Assembly (NCBI RefSeq): GCF_026210795.1
Contig: NC_089437.1
Location: 1,798,001-1,862,000 of the forward strand
Length of the DNA: 64,000 nucleotides
DNA from: Rhizophagus irregularis
Taxonomy: Eukaryota > Glomeromycota > Glomeromycetes > Glomerales > Glomeraceae
Direction of reading: 5' to 3'
The notes beneath the pieces were generated by a model. That model was not told the origin of the DNA. It ran no database searches and worked only from the letters and a program-made list of their open reading frames with translations. The first letter of the stretch is position 1; each line of letters starts with the position of its first letter. This document shows, piece by piece, positions 50,569-63,600 of this stretch. The position numbers were made by a program, and so were the translations under genes.

Positions 50569-53273
50569 TTAGACATTAAATGACATAATGGAATCTTTAA
50601 CGTGTAATTTTACGGTTCTATCAGCTACCCATTCAAAATAAACGGATTCCAATATTGAAGCAACAGATAAACGTGCTAAATTTAAATATAAAGATCAAAA
50701 ATAAATAAATTAAACTGCCAACATTAAATCGGTTAATTTTAATATTATTGACAAACTCACCATCTTCACCAAGATTAAAAGCGAATGTTTTAGAAGTTCT
50801 AATAGAACTTAATAAAGGTGTTTTTCTTGATGTTCCGTTACCATTTCCTCCATTACCGTTCGTTAATGATCCTGCTATCATTCCTAACAAACCAGGGTTT
50901 GGATTCCATACTCTTACTGTACCTTCTTCCAATGAACAAGATACAATTAATCGTCCATCTCCTGAAAATGTTATTGCTGTAACTGATTTTGTATGCCCCT
51001 AAATCAATTTTTTTTTTGTGAAATAATTATAAGTCTCAAACGAATTTTATTTTCTAAAACAAAAATATCTCCTTTCCATATTTACCTCTAATATATGCAA
51101 CCTAGTTGCAGTTCTTAAATCATAAATTATTGAAGCACCTTCAAGTGTACCAATAGCTAATTTTTGTGATCCACCATGAAAAGTAACTGAAGGAAATGTT
51201 TTAACCAAATCATGTAATACGCTTGTTGTGGTTTGTAATACTGTATCCCTCATTTTAGGTATATTAGGATCCAGAGATTTTACTACTGCCTCAACTAATC
51301 CAGATAAATTAGAGTGCAATAATATTGGCCTTTTACGTATAAAGATCGATATTAGTTTTAAAAATCCTGACTTTTCTGTCGGCTTCTTTGAATCATTGGT
51401 ATCATGTGTTAATGTCGATATACACAATGGTGTGTTAACCGTGGATATTTGAAATATAGCTTTTTGCGCCATTGCTCTAATTGTTGCAGCATTAGTATCT
51501 GTCTCGATTGCAAATGTAAATAAAGTTTTCAACACTGCTACTGCATCAAAATGTATCAATAAAAAAGTTAAAAAGTTAAGGATATAACTATTTAGGTTTC
51601 CTAACATTTTTTATTAAGTATTAAAGGATATGAGGCTCCCACGTTGAAAATCCCCTTCCACATAATTCAAGTGCAGCCAGCCGATGTGATAATTTTGAAC
51701 TATCATGTAATAATAGTACTAATGAAAGTGCAATATTTCTGGCAACGCTAAAACAATCAATTAAAAAATAGTATATTCAGTTTTTGGGTTACTTCAATAT
51801 CCACACACAGTTAAGTACAAATATACAAACGTTTGTGACAAGTAATTAGGATAATCAGCTCCGATCATTCCAAGCAATATAGTTGATCTTGCCATATACT
51901 GATTATTATATATACCCGGAGAAGCTACTGCTGGTACTTAATCAAATCAATTGGATAAAATAAGTAAATCGTGGCTATGAATTTCCCAATAATTATTTGA
52001 TATTGAACATACAAACTCACAAAATTGTTTCCAATAATCAATTATTGATGTTAATTCTGATGATGGCATATTATTTAAGGCTGATGAAAAAAGAGTTCTT
52101 GCTGATATTCTTATATCCTCTAATATAAAAATAATCAATAAAAATAAATAAATTTAACGTCATTTGGCTAGGTATAGTAAGCTTACCAAGTGGATCCTGG
52201 AAATATTTAGCATGAAATGCAAGAGAAGAATGATAATATTCTTTCCCAACAAGTTCTGGCAGCAATGATCCATAGTGTGTTATAAGTTCACTTGTATATT
52301 TTTCCAAGCCTATAAATATAGATTATATAAGCGCTTTTGAAAAAATCACATGAAGACAAATTTATTTACCTTTCATGGAAAGGAATGAACGTGTCAGACC
52401 GACAATCGACAATAGAAGTGAAGCTGTCATAGTTTGTGAAATTTTCCATATTGCTGCACTATCATTAGGAGAAGGAACAGCAAATGCCATATTGCCATTT
52501 GCCCTATTTGAATATTTAAGGTTACGATCACCTTTAGTATGTGAAAAGAAAGAATAACAATTATTATAAAAAATTTTTTTTTACCCTCTTAATCCAAATG
52601 TTATTCGGTTCGAAGATTTCTTTAAACCTAATTTCTCCGCACATAATTTATCCAAAGAACTGTCAATTCCCCATGTCATTAGAGTAGATATCAAAACTTG
52701 AACTGTGCTAGCATCAATAGCTTTAGTTTCTGGCTCAATTGAAGGAGACGTAGAAGTAACTGAGGATGATTGCAAAGCACCACCAGTTGTCCATGAAAAT
52801 ATCTTAGACACTGATGGTTTTTCATCAAAGTCTTCAATTGTTCTTGTACAATTAGACTTTGAACCAATTTGTGACACATGATAATGATAAATATCATTAA
52901 TAAGTTGTTTGATATTTATTGTAAATATTTGAAGGAAAGTTTTTCCTAATATGTTATCGTCATTAATAAAGAGTACATATGGCTAGGTCACGTAAAACAG
53001 AAAAAGAAAGAGTAAGAATATTTACCACCATCAGAATTATCTGTAACAGATGTTAAAGTCTTGTTTATAACAAACTCTTGTTGTTCTACTGAGCTATGAA
53101 TAAATCAAATATTAGTAATGATCCTTTCCTTAAATGGGTATTGAATAGATATTAAACCTTGTTCTCCATGATGCATCTTTTAACATATCTCTTGCAGCTG
53201 AACCTGTAACTTTTTGATAAAGCTCTAATGTCTGTGTCTAAAAATATAAAAATAGAAATAATTATAAGCAGGG

Positions 53274-53308
<35 letters not shown>

Positions 53309-56150
53309 GAAAAAAGAAATTTTGTACAAAACCTGCCACATGTGGGCTGTATCATCATTATAAAATAAAATTATAAATCCTTCGGAATTTCTCCATTGAA
53401 TCTTATTCAATGGATATGGATAACCTCCAAATACATATAAACTACGATAAAATAAGGTTAATAGATGTATAATAATAATATCAAATAAAATGAGAATAAA
53501 AAATAAATTTACCAGCTTAATCCTTCTAAAGATATAATAGCCAAAGAATTGTCTTTAGCAACGGATATTACACATCTTTTAAGTCTTTGACATTCATCAC
53601 TAGGAGGCTCAAAGAAATGAGTGACACTCTGACTGTGATACTTAAATGAAGCAAGTTGCTTTCCTCTGTCACAAAATTAAAAAAAGGCTTCAAATGAATA
53701 ATAGTACAAAATTATTATATAATAGATAAAATAAAAGAAATAATACACTATAAATAACCTACTCCAAATTCCATATTCTTACTGAACAATCTTCACCACC
53801 AGACAAAAGATATTCGTGTCCAAAATTTTGTGAATTTGGTGTATATAAACAAGTTACTTTACCTATGTGTCCTTCTAATTTGTGAATTGAATTTGGTATT
53901 GAAGTTGAATTTTGTATTTCTGCTGATTGTGTCAATGCCATTGATAATGGTACAAGATGGATTTCACCATTCTCTATAAAATAATTTTTTAAAAATATTA
54001 AAATTTATAATAAATTTGAAACAAAATTAAAAATATTACGAACCATATCCAGTAGCTAAGTAAACATCATACACCATAGTTGTAACTGTAATATTATCAT
54101 TCTTATGGTTTAATTGCCATATATCAGACAAATATGTTTCTAAGGAGGAAAAAATATTAATTAAAAATTTTTTTTTTATGTTAAGGAAGATATAATGTAT
54201 TTTTTATAATTTTTCATAAACTTACCAGGAGGCCATTTTAGTTCCCGAACATTATAATTATTCTCACATATTCCAGATTCTTGTGCCATTGGTGATAATG
54301 TCTTGAATGCAAATGAGGTGCCATTTATTTGATTGCGGAAAGTAATTAAATACAAATTAGATGCCTTTCCATCAATGCTTGATAATGCGAATACCGTCGT
54401 TATAGCAAGACTTTCGTTATCTGAACAAACAGTTTCTAATAACTGTGGTCTATTAATAAGAAAAATATATGTATACATATTACATATCATCAATTATTCA
54501 GCACCAAATATACACTATATATTGTCCCAACCTTAACTGAGCCGAATTTGGCATTTTTTCAACATTAGACTTTTGTAAATTAGGTAAAGATGATCTTCGA
54601 ATAAGCCCTGGCTTTATATGCAAATGTGCATTTTCTGTTGGAATTTTTTTTTCCGTAAATGATGGTATTGAATACAAATAAGCATTGCCCATCTGCGTTT
54701 CCCCCAAAGATAATCAGTTATAGAATTTAATGAAAAAAAAAGTAATAGCGTTTTATCATTATTTACCTGATTCCATAATAACATTCGGTTTTTTGAGAGG
54801 AAAGCTCCGCTTGCCCAATAAATTCCTTCTTTTGAAGTTCGAATACGTTGAAAATTAACCATCTTTCCTCGACGTATTGTAAATGTCTAAATGAATAACT
54901 CGAGTTAATTTTTTTGCAAATTTTTTAAAAAAATGACAATAAATTTCCTCACATACTATAGCGTAACTTCTCGTTATGGCTAGTATAACTCCAATATCAT
55001 ATGGATTACTAATTAACTCTAAGATTTTATCTCCCTGAGCTTCCAGTAACCCAACATTGTCATATTCTTTATTAATATGATTTGATTCATCAAATGCCCA
55101 TATCTTCAAAATTCCATTGAAATTTGAAGTTAACAATCTTATTTGACGTGCATCTAATTAAATCAAATCAAATTTAATTTAATACAAAATTACAAATTAG
55201 AAATAATAATATTGGTGTTAAATATATTAATTTACCTGAATCATAAAAAGGGGTGCAAGCAACCCAATCGTTATGACCGCCCCAAATTCGTACAAGCTAA
55301 TTTAGAAAATAAATTACTCATAAAATTCTTAATAAAATCGATTACTTCTTTAAGGAAAATAAATTTACCTCTAGTGTTGTGCAATTTAGTATAGTGATCT
55401 CATTCGAAAATCCAGAGCATAAAAGAAATTTTGCTGGCTATAAATTAAAAAAAAAATCACATTTTTTTTTTTCGGGAAATATAATTAATTAAAATATTTT
55501 AATCTATTAATTACTTGAGAATATTCGGCTAATGGCTTTAAACTTTTTATAATTCCACAAAAAGCTTTAGATATGCTCGTAAGACATCTTCCATCCAGCA
55601 AACACCATTTATTGACATCTCTATAAATCGTATATAAAAATAAATTAAATATTGTAATATAATATAACAGATCAACCAAAAAAAACAAAAAAAAAATTAA
55701 TTTATTTACCCGTCTTTTGAGGCGCTTATTAATACATAATCGTTTCCCGCACAACCATCGGTTTGACCTTCTATAATCGTTAATGCGGTGATCGAAGATT
55801 TATGGCCCAAACATAATATTTTATGTTGTAACTAATTTTTTATAGACAAAAAAAAAGAATCAACTTTAGATAAAAATAATTGAGGAAACGTATTATGTAT
55901 ATAGAGTATTTTTAAATTAAAATGATTATTAAGTACAGCATGTCGTTGAGGTAAAAAAAAATAAAAAATAATCGATTTAAAAATTCACCTGAGGAGCTCC
56001 TTGCTCGTCGATAATACAACGATATATCCAAATGTGACCGTCTTCAAGACCAGTAACAATATGACCTTCTTTGTATGCAACGGTAGTTATAGGAGCAGTA
56101 GGTAAATTAACCCAAAAAGCCAATGGAACAATCAAAGACGACGATGCCAT
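50569..56150 (-). CDS. WDR7: WDR7-like WD-repeat protein (rabconnectin-3 beta)
   Basis: Twenty-four exons on the minus strand give about 1238 residues. Main exon limits: 56150-55989, 55831-55710, 55620-55515, 55437-55369, 55296-55236, 55153-54957, 54886-54767, 54692-54532, 54449-54226, 54139-54044, 53973-53763, 53665-53513, 53441-53333, 53237-53158, 53093-53026, 52945-52585, 52531-52370, 52309-52187, 52119-52021, 51936-51831, 51747-51632, 51552-51086, 50998-50761, 50675-50569. WD repeats fill the N-terminal half (TAPITTVAYKEGHIVTGLED; HEYLLSGGEDCSVRIWNLEG) and the C-terminus (HTKSVTAITFSGDGRLIVSC). The middle is helical and holds RGFSTWEPHFDAVAVLKTLF, matching the WDR7 WEPY region. WDR7 pairs with DMXL proteins to regulate V-ATPase assembly and endosome acidification. 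One intron is AT-AC, U12-type; the junction between 52585 and 52531 does not close in frame with GT-AG (see findings). Confidence 0.92.
51553..51631 (-). other. U12-type (AT-AC) intron in WDR7
   Basis: Read on the minus strand, this 79-bp intron begins ATATCCTTT at 51631, a perfect match to the minor-spliceosome donor consensus. It contains TCCTTAAC at 51582-51575, the U12 branch-site consensus, 23 nt before its end, and finishes in AC at 51553. Removing it joins CCT-C to AT-TTT in frame and restores WEPH-FDAVAVL, which parallels the WDR7 family. The only GT donor nearby would remove the conserved WEP motif. Confidence 0.8.
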
Positions 56151-56370
56151 CAAGTGAAAAAAAAAGTAATAAATAAAAATGTAGAAAATTAAATAAAAAA
56201 TCAGCCCTTAATTTGCTAAAATATGCCGTTTATTCCGAAAATTTCCAATGGATAGGGTGAGAAAATATTAAGTATATTAAATATACAGATCTTCAATCTT
56301 TGAAATGCCACATGTCGATTATCACATAATAAACAGAGCGTCATATTCTTTCAAAAAAAAAAAAACGGAG

Positions 56371-57215
56371 ATGATATCAATGATATATCTGTCTTCTCGT
56401 TTTTCACAACGAAACCTTCCATTATTTAGACTAACGTTATGTAGACATTTTCCTACTTTTTCGCGTCGTGGACCGAGTAGACGAAGAGATCCAGTAGCTG
56501 AATTATATGATATTGAAAATATGCCAGTGTATGAGTTTGATGCAATGACCAAGCCCGGATTTGATATTTTTTTGGCTCAGCAAGAAGTTAGAAATTACTT
56601 GAGAAAAACCAAATATGAGCTGCCTCAACTTTCAAGTTAATTATACTCTAATGGATCTCTTTTTCCTGTCTTATTTTCCCTTTTTCTCACCCACTTCTGT
56701 TTCCTATCACAAATAGAGTTCGCAGAAGAGTTTATACCGCCTTCACCAACTTCAATTTTATGTTTTAAAAATTCATATTACATAGGAGAATCTTCGCCAA
56801 TACAAAATAAAGTAGTCCTTACCATAGAATTACATTCTATAAAGGCATTACTTACACAAAAACAATTACATAAATTTGTTTTATTATGTGGACCTAGATT
56901 TAATGGGATAGAATTTAAATTTTCTTGCGACAAATTTCCTCATGCTAATCAAAATAAAAAATATTTAAGTGATTTGGTTGATAAACTCTTAGAAGAAGCT
57001 AAGGTAAGTTTATTTTTTATAGTTTTGTTCTTAAAAGATCTCCAAAAAATCTCTGTTTATATTTCTTTATTTAGAAAGAAGATGATAAATTTGAAGATAT
57101 TCCAATGGATACAAGACATATAGAGAAAAGGTTAAAGAAAAAGAAACTGCGGGGACTTAAATTTCCAGTAGAATGGTATAGACCACCAGCAAAGGACACC
57201 AAAGTTAAAACATGA
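56371..57215 (+). CDS. MRPS35: Mitochondrial small-subunit ribosomal protein mS35
   Basis: Three exons, 56371-56635, 56717-57003 and 57075-57215, give about 230 residues. I prefer the ATG at 56371 over the in-frame one at 56305 because it opens directly on an Arg/Ser/Leu-rich mitochondrial presequence (SRFSQRNLPLFRLTLCRHF). The mS35/Rsm24 core follows: PPSPTSILCFKNSYYIGES, HKFVLLCGPRFN, FSCDKFPHANQNK, and DDKFEDIPMDTRH, then the FPVEWYRPP ending. mS35 belongs to the head of the mitochondrial small ribosomal subunit. Its last 11 bp overlap the last codons of ATP12 on the opposite strand. The first intron uses a GTTAAT donor. Confidence 0.88.
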
Positions 57216-58258
57216 CAGTACAAGAAACAGAACCCAAATGTCTTTTAACATCTTCATTCTCAATATCATGAGCTTCAAGTTCACCCCACCTTATAGTTTG
57301 TGAATTCATTTCAATTGATGAGGCTTTAGAGGCTTCTTCAACACTTAATTTTTTCTCTACTAAAGCCAATCCGATCAAAAAAGATTTTGAAATCATAGTA
57401 GCCCTTTCAAACCCTATAATAAATATAATTTAAATAAAAAAACAAATATATATACGTAGAAAAGTTAAGAACAACCATACCTGATAACTTTAAAGAATCA
57501 AAATTTTCAATAATATTCTTTAACTTTTCTTTGGTATTTTCGGGCTGTTTTAATCCGCTTATTTTATCAGTAGTTTTAATTTCAACGTTATAAGTGTTTT
57601 GTACCCAATCTAATATTGGAAGCCAATACTTTTTTTGTAATTCAACTAATGAATCAGGGTATGGTTCATGATAACAAATAGTATCATTATCAAAATATCT
57701 TAACAATCGGTTGATAACATCATGTTTCATATTATCTTTATCAATAGAAATACTAATCAATGACGTCTACATGTGTGTGCATATATATATTTCTGATCAA
57801 CATTAAAAATATGTATGTAATGTATATATATGCCTAAAAAGTGATTATTTTACTTACTAAAGGTAAAGAGTGCTGTCTCAACACATGATTTTGAGATTCC
57901 CATTCTCCAGCTATTAATAATGCTAAATGTTTTTTTGAATAAGGTACAGTTAATTTTGAACCTCCCGGTGTTTTTAATGGTCTTTTGTCAAGTAATATCT
58001 CATATGTTTGTGTATCTATAATTAGGAATTATTTTAATATTAATTTCTTAATTTATTAATCAAAATTTTGTTGATATATGTACCTGGATTTAATTGGATG
58101 GATACCTGTTTCCAAAACCTTTTTAGCGCTGTCGGTTCTTCTTTTTGTTTATTACTACTAAACCTTCTTTCACTTCGTACTAATAAAGTGGAATAGGGTA
58201 TTGTTTTTATTTTACTATTAATTATCCTACTAATCGCCGATAAAATTACGGAGTTCAT
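57205..58258 (-). CDS. ATP12: F1-ATPase assembly chaperone ATP12
   Basis: Four exons, 58258-58084, 58015-57858, 57766-57481 and 57413-57205, give about 275 residues, within the family range. The N-terminus is a basic presequence. The core has RFWKQVSIQLNPG, then DTQTYEILLDKRPLKTPGG, LALLIAGEWESQ and LPLTSLISISID, then CYHEPYPDSLVELQKKYWLPIL and GLALVEKKLSVEEASKASSIE, all hallmarks of Atp12. The chaperone binds free alpha subunits of mitochondrial F1-ATPase so that the alpha3-beta3 hexamer can assemble in the matrix. The 3' end overlaps that of mS35, and the 5' end lies about 150 bp from the 3' end of DGK1. Confidence 0.93.
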
Positions 58259-58409
58259 TATTATAAAAAAGTTGAATCATCTGTAATAAAAAAAAAAAAA
58301 TTTTTTTGACACATTTTATTTGGGTATGATCATCACATGATATCAAAATATCACATGGTATGAATTCTTTATTAAATTTAATTAGTGTTACACTCTTTTT
58401 TCTCTTATA

Positions 58410-59369
58410 CTATTTTGTATTCAATAATAATAAAATCCGTAACATAATACCAGTTAATAAAGGAATAATCAAATTATCATCCAATCCCCATAAATCAATT
58501 AATTCACTGACACCACCAATTATTCCTGTTAATATAGTTAATGAAGGTAATGATAATACACTTTTTTCTTCTATCCAACTAGCATTTTCAGGATCATGTT
58601 TTAATAATCCACTGCCCCAAAATAAATAAGCAGCAATTAATCCAACCGTTATTGCGCCTAGTGTACCAGCTAATGATTTACCATTTGAAAATTTATACGT
58701 ATAATGTCCCCATCTTCTACCTACAAATGATGCCGCTGTATCACACCACGATAAAATCAATATTGATATTGCTGCTATATCCTTAAATAAAGAAAAATGA
58801 ATTGAATTTTTTAATTTACTTTATCCTTTATATATAAATAATAAAAAAAGAATAATTTACCTTGGGAAACAGTGTAAGAACACTAATACATCCCATTAAA
58901 TAGAATATTACCCCATTACATTTTTCAGTCTTTTCTCTTTCTCGCATCAAAAATCCAAATAATTTTACATATATTTCGTTAAATCTTTTATTAAGAAATC
59001 TTAATATTTCTGCTAACGATACAATTGAAAACATATAAAGTAAATTATCCCTAACTATAATTGCATCATTACTTGAGTATATCAACAAAACAATAAATCC
59101 TATAAATTTTTTAAGAAAAATAAATCAATTCATTAATTTAAATTATAATCTAATAATAACATCAATTATACTAAATTGGTGACAATACCTATAGTGGAAT
59201 GTAACAATTTCCTTGAAAATTCGCTAACATCTTTATTTTTATTAGTGTTCGTTGCCGTTATTTTTTTTATTTTTGCTTCAGCTAAAGCTGCTAGTTTCTG
59301 CTGTATGATTGGGGTTAATTTTTGTTTTTGTATTCGATTTTTTACCGCGAGGTTTCGATGTATTGCCAT
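58410..59369 (-). CDS. DGK1: CTP-dependent diacylglycerol kinase, DGK1-like
   Basis: Three exons, 59369-59189, 59099-58861 and 58781-58410, give about 263 residues. After a basic N-terminal tail comes SEFSRKLLHSTIGFIVLLIY (the RKLLHS motif of Dgk1/dolichol-kinase-like enzymes). Several membrane segments follow, then SILILSWCDTAASFVGRRWG and KSLAGTLGA, close to the yeast Dgk1 CTP-transferase signature, and a hydrophobic end. Dgk1 makes phosphatidate from diacylglycerol using CTP in the ER/nuclear envelope, opposing Pah1 lipin. The start at 59369 opens on a Lys-rich tail as in yeast; a longer overlapping frame to 59550 is in another phase. Dolichol kinase is the main alternative, less likely given the short length. 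Confidence 0.9.
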
Positions 59370-60670
59370 TTGCGTTATTTAAATACTCTATTAAGTTTTT
59401 TTCTATGATAATGAAATTAACTAACGCGTGTAATATATCCCAAATTGTTAGAAAATATTGAAATAGACGAGACCAAAAATATATAAATTTTTTTTCCAAA
59501 AAAAAATTTTTTTCTCGAAAAAAACGCGAATAGAAGCTTTTAGAATACAATTCTCAGATTGTAACAATGCATTTATGCCTGACACAACACAGCCGCTTTT
59601 TCTCGATCGGGACCGGACTTTATCTCGGCATTTTATTTAAATCTGGTCAAGTAAAGCAGGCTGAAATAATGATACATAAATGATGTAATTTATGGCTAGA
59701 TAAAGAGATAAAGGATAATAACACTAACGGACTAACCCAAATACCCAATGCTTAAAATATAAATCACGTGCCCGAACTTTTTTTGCTGGGATGTAATTGT
59801 TGTATAAATATCTATATGTCGTGTGAAAAAATGGGATTTTTTAATTGGATTACACCAAGAAATTGTCCGTTTTGTTTATGTTAATTTAAATGCTATCATA
59901 ATAGCTAGATGATCTGGATGAACACGTCAAACTTTAAGTGACTCAAGATACACTCCTTGATGTGACAAAACTGTATATCATAGAACAACATTATCAACTG
60001 TCATATCAAATGAGGATCATTTACAGAAAAGTACTTCAACTATTAAAGAAAGTTCAGATGGTTCGACTTTATTATAACCAAACACATTATTAGTTGAGTG
60101 TAAAATGAATAAATGATTAAATGGAAATATGAGTGAGTATATACCAATTATCATCTTTCATGCGTGAAGAAACTTTAGGTACTTTTCCTGATTAAAAATG
60201 ATGACCATGATTTTGTCTAAGGATGGTAGTGATATTCTTGACCTTCGTAAATTCTACAGATGATGAATTCCAATAAATGTGATAAAAAACATTGGTTATA
60301 CAGAATCCGCGGATTAGTAATAGAACAACTATAAGAGGAGACGAAAATTGTCATATCTAGAAGCAAAACCGTTCTTACAATTCTAAAAAAGGAATGTTCA
60401 TACTAAAGTGACATAAATCTTTTCCACAAATCTTTTCCTCCACGTGGATTTATCTCGTATTTGCAACATCTAATTTTATAAATCATTACAAGTTCACATA
60501 TAGAAAAATTGAATTTACGTCTACAATACTCTGTACCAAATCACCTTTTAATAAAGTTACATTTTTTTAGGCTAATTTTATTTGTTATATAACCTCTCTA
60601 TAATATTTATAGTTTACAAATAATTTGTTATAATAAAAGAAGATAATATATTATACACAGAAATGTCTAG
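59370..60670. other. Intergenic, upstream of DGK1; possible decayed coding
   Basis: About 1.3 kb between the DGK1 start and the 3' end of the PPP1R21-like gene. From about 59905 to 60300 the plus strand shows broken protein-like stretches (LDDLDEHVKL; DVTKLYIIEQHYQLSYQ; STSTIKESSDGSTLL in another frame) that suggest a decayed gene of unknown family. A CACGTG lies at 59765-59770. Nothing else is recognised. Confidence 0.4.
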
Positions 60671-63600
60671 TTACATTGCTCTATTTGAAGGACCAGCTTT
60701 TAATTGATTTAATTGATTTGTTAATTTTACTTTATCATCAGATAACTCTGTTATATACTTTTGCATTGTTTCTATTGATTTTTCATGACTTTTTCTTTCG
60801 TCTGCAAAAATTTCCTAATATGAAATAAAAAAGATTGTTAATAAAATTTTTTTTTTTTTTAAAAAAAAATTATATATTTACATTTGACTTAGCCAATTCT
60901 TTTTGTAATTTAGCATTTTTGCTTTCAGCATTTGCCAATCTACTTTGCATGGTCTCTAAAGCTTTATAAAATCGGGTAGCTTTGCCATCGGCTAATTGTA
61001 GCTAAAATATCCAAGATTAATTGAAATTTTATTAGATAAAACCAGTCAAATTAATTTAATCATTCAAGGAATAATTTAATTTATACTAACCTGTTCAGTT
61101 AATTGTGTTATTTTACATTCATAATGTTTTTTGATTAAATTTTCGCGTTGTTTAGCATCATCATCTTTTCTTCCGCTCATATCACGTTCTAATGCAAGGA
61201 AACTTGCTGCTATTCCGTTACCAGTTGCATTATTATCATCATCATCAGCTAGGGTAGATTTTGCACTTGCAGCTTGTGCCGTTGATTCTTTATTTTCATT
61301 AACAGGAGGTTCAATACTAGGATTAACCGGATAAACAAACTCTACCTCTTCATCACTCTCATTTTGATCATCAAATATTTTAGAGGGACCACTTTCCTCT
61401 TTTACTTCATCACTTTGTGATGCCGATTTTAATATGGATTCTAAATTCATTAAATAAAACGTAAGTATTTAGCTCAGTATACTCACGCGAAATTGACACC
61501 ATTTGAAATTAACATACCATTGAATTCGTTTGAATTTAATTTAGAATTACCGACACTATTATTCAATTTAGTACTACTTTGTTCTGATAATGATATATTA
61601 TTATTATTATTATTTAAATCCTGTGAGGATACCTAAAAATAAATATATTTGTTATTAAAGACGTATTGTCATAAAATTAAGTTCACCTGAATAAGTATTA
61701 CCTTTTGTTTGTCCAATTCTTCTCTTAGTCGGGAAATTTTTGCTTCTAAATCGGAGACTTTACTAGAATCGGTTTCATTTACTTTGACAAGAAATTCATT
61801 TTTTGTTGTCAATTCGAATATTTTGCCTATTTATCAAACTTTAATATAAGTAAAAATTCCGCGATAATTATAATTAAAAATCGAGCTAATCACAAAAACA
61901 TACTTTGAGCAGATGTAAATTTAATCGCCAAATTTTGTAAATTTTTTTGCCATACTTGACTCGAATTTTTCACTTTTAAACTTAATTCATAAGATAAATC
62001 TGGCTAAAAACAATTACATTTTTTTAGGAGGAATTTTAGAACGAAAAAAATAAAATTTCTTCTTCGCAATTCAACCCAATACCAAAATTATTACTATTAC
62101 TTACATTTTCCTTATTTTCTTTAAGTGAATTCAAATATTCTCTTGTGTTATTTTGTAATAGCCTAAAGCTTTCAATTATTTCGTTAGATTCAGAATCCAT
62201 CTTTTCACTTAAAGTCTATTGTTGTTATTATTGTGAATGTGGTGATAGAAAATTAAAACATATTTTCAACATTCAAAAAAACCATTAAAATATTATTATA
62301 TGTCTTATTACATTGAGTTGTTCAGACTGTGCTCCATCTGCTAAACCAAGATTAATTAAAAGAGTTTGTCTAAGTGCATTCAATTCAGCGCGTAATACGT
62401 CATCATCTTCCTTCAATTTTTGCTCGTTTTTTTCCATAAGAGCATTTGTTCTATAATAATAATAATAATGTATGTTTAAATATAAATATATAACATAAAG
62501 GTCAATCCTAATTCAACAACTTGATGAAAATGATATACATACAATTGTAATTCACGTCTTGTCTCTTCCAATTTAGCTTCAACTTCTCTCTTTTCTAGAC
62601 GCATCGTACTTAGGGCTTCTTCACTTGCCATGTGTGATCTTGTTAATTCCAGCTAAATTTAAAGAATCATTTTTTCTAATTTAATATCACTAATTAACTT
62701 CTTTTTTTATGGTTATTATTATTAGTGAAGAATTTTCATTAAAATATACCTGAAGCTCTTCTTTCTTTTTCTCTAATTCGGATATATTAGATTGAAGGAC
62801 ATTAACATGTTGAGTGTATAAACTGTTAACTTCATAAAGTTCTTTATGCAATTTTTCTGTAATATAATAAAATATGAATAAAATAAAATAAATATTTTTA
62901 ACTTTTTTTTTTTTTAAAAAAAAAAATGAGATGCAAAAATGTACCATTTTCTTCAATCTTTCGTGTTAAATCAATGGATCTAGCATCAAGGGAAGCTTTT
63001 AACTTTTCAATTTCTTTTTTTGTTGAACCCAATAACCAACCAGTTGATAGTTTCTAATTGATTAACAAAAAAGGAATGAGCAACATTCGCACCAATCATT
63101 TTACATAATATTCAAGCTAAAAAAAATCAATTCTCTTTACCGCATTTCCTGAATCTTGTAAACTCTGAATACGTTTGGTTAAACGTTCATTGTGAAAATT
63201 CAAAAGATCAAGTTGTTGATGCGACTAGATAATTTTTTAATTAAAAAACAGATATATATAAAATATTTTTTTATTTTTTAGTTATATTTTTCATAATTAA
63301 TTGTAATAAACATACCGCTCGCAACTCTTGTTCTTTTGCTTTGCAATCTTCCTGTAACGATGCATTCGTGACTTGTTCCTATACAAAATCCAGTGTATTA
63401 GATTTTAAAAATTTGAAAAAATCATTTTAATTATTGAATGCGACAAACCTTTCTAACAGCCTTTTTAAGAACAGAATGCTGTGCTTTTATTCTAATATTA
63501 AGATAAATAATGTTTAAAAAAATGAATTAAATGAATTCTAAATAATTATGAAAGTTTTGATGCTTTTACCGAGAAAATTCTGAGAATAATTTTTGATATT

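Noticed and set aside
59278-59550. 90-codon minus-strand frame overlapping the DGK1 start
   Set aside because: It is out of phase with DGK1, and its N-terminal half is low-complexity Phe/Lys; the ATG at 59369 leads straight into the conserved RKLLHS region.
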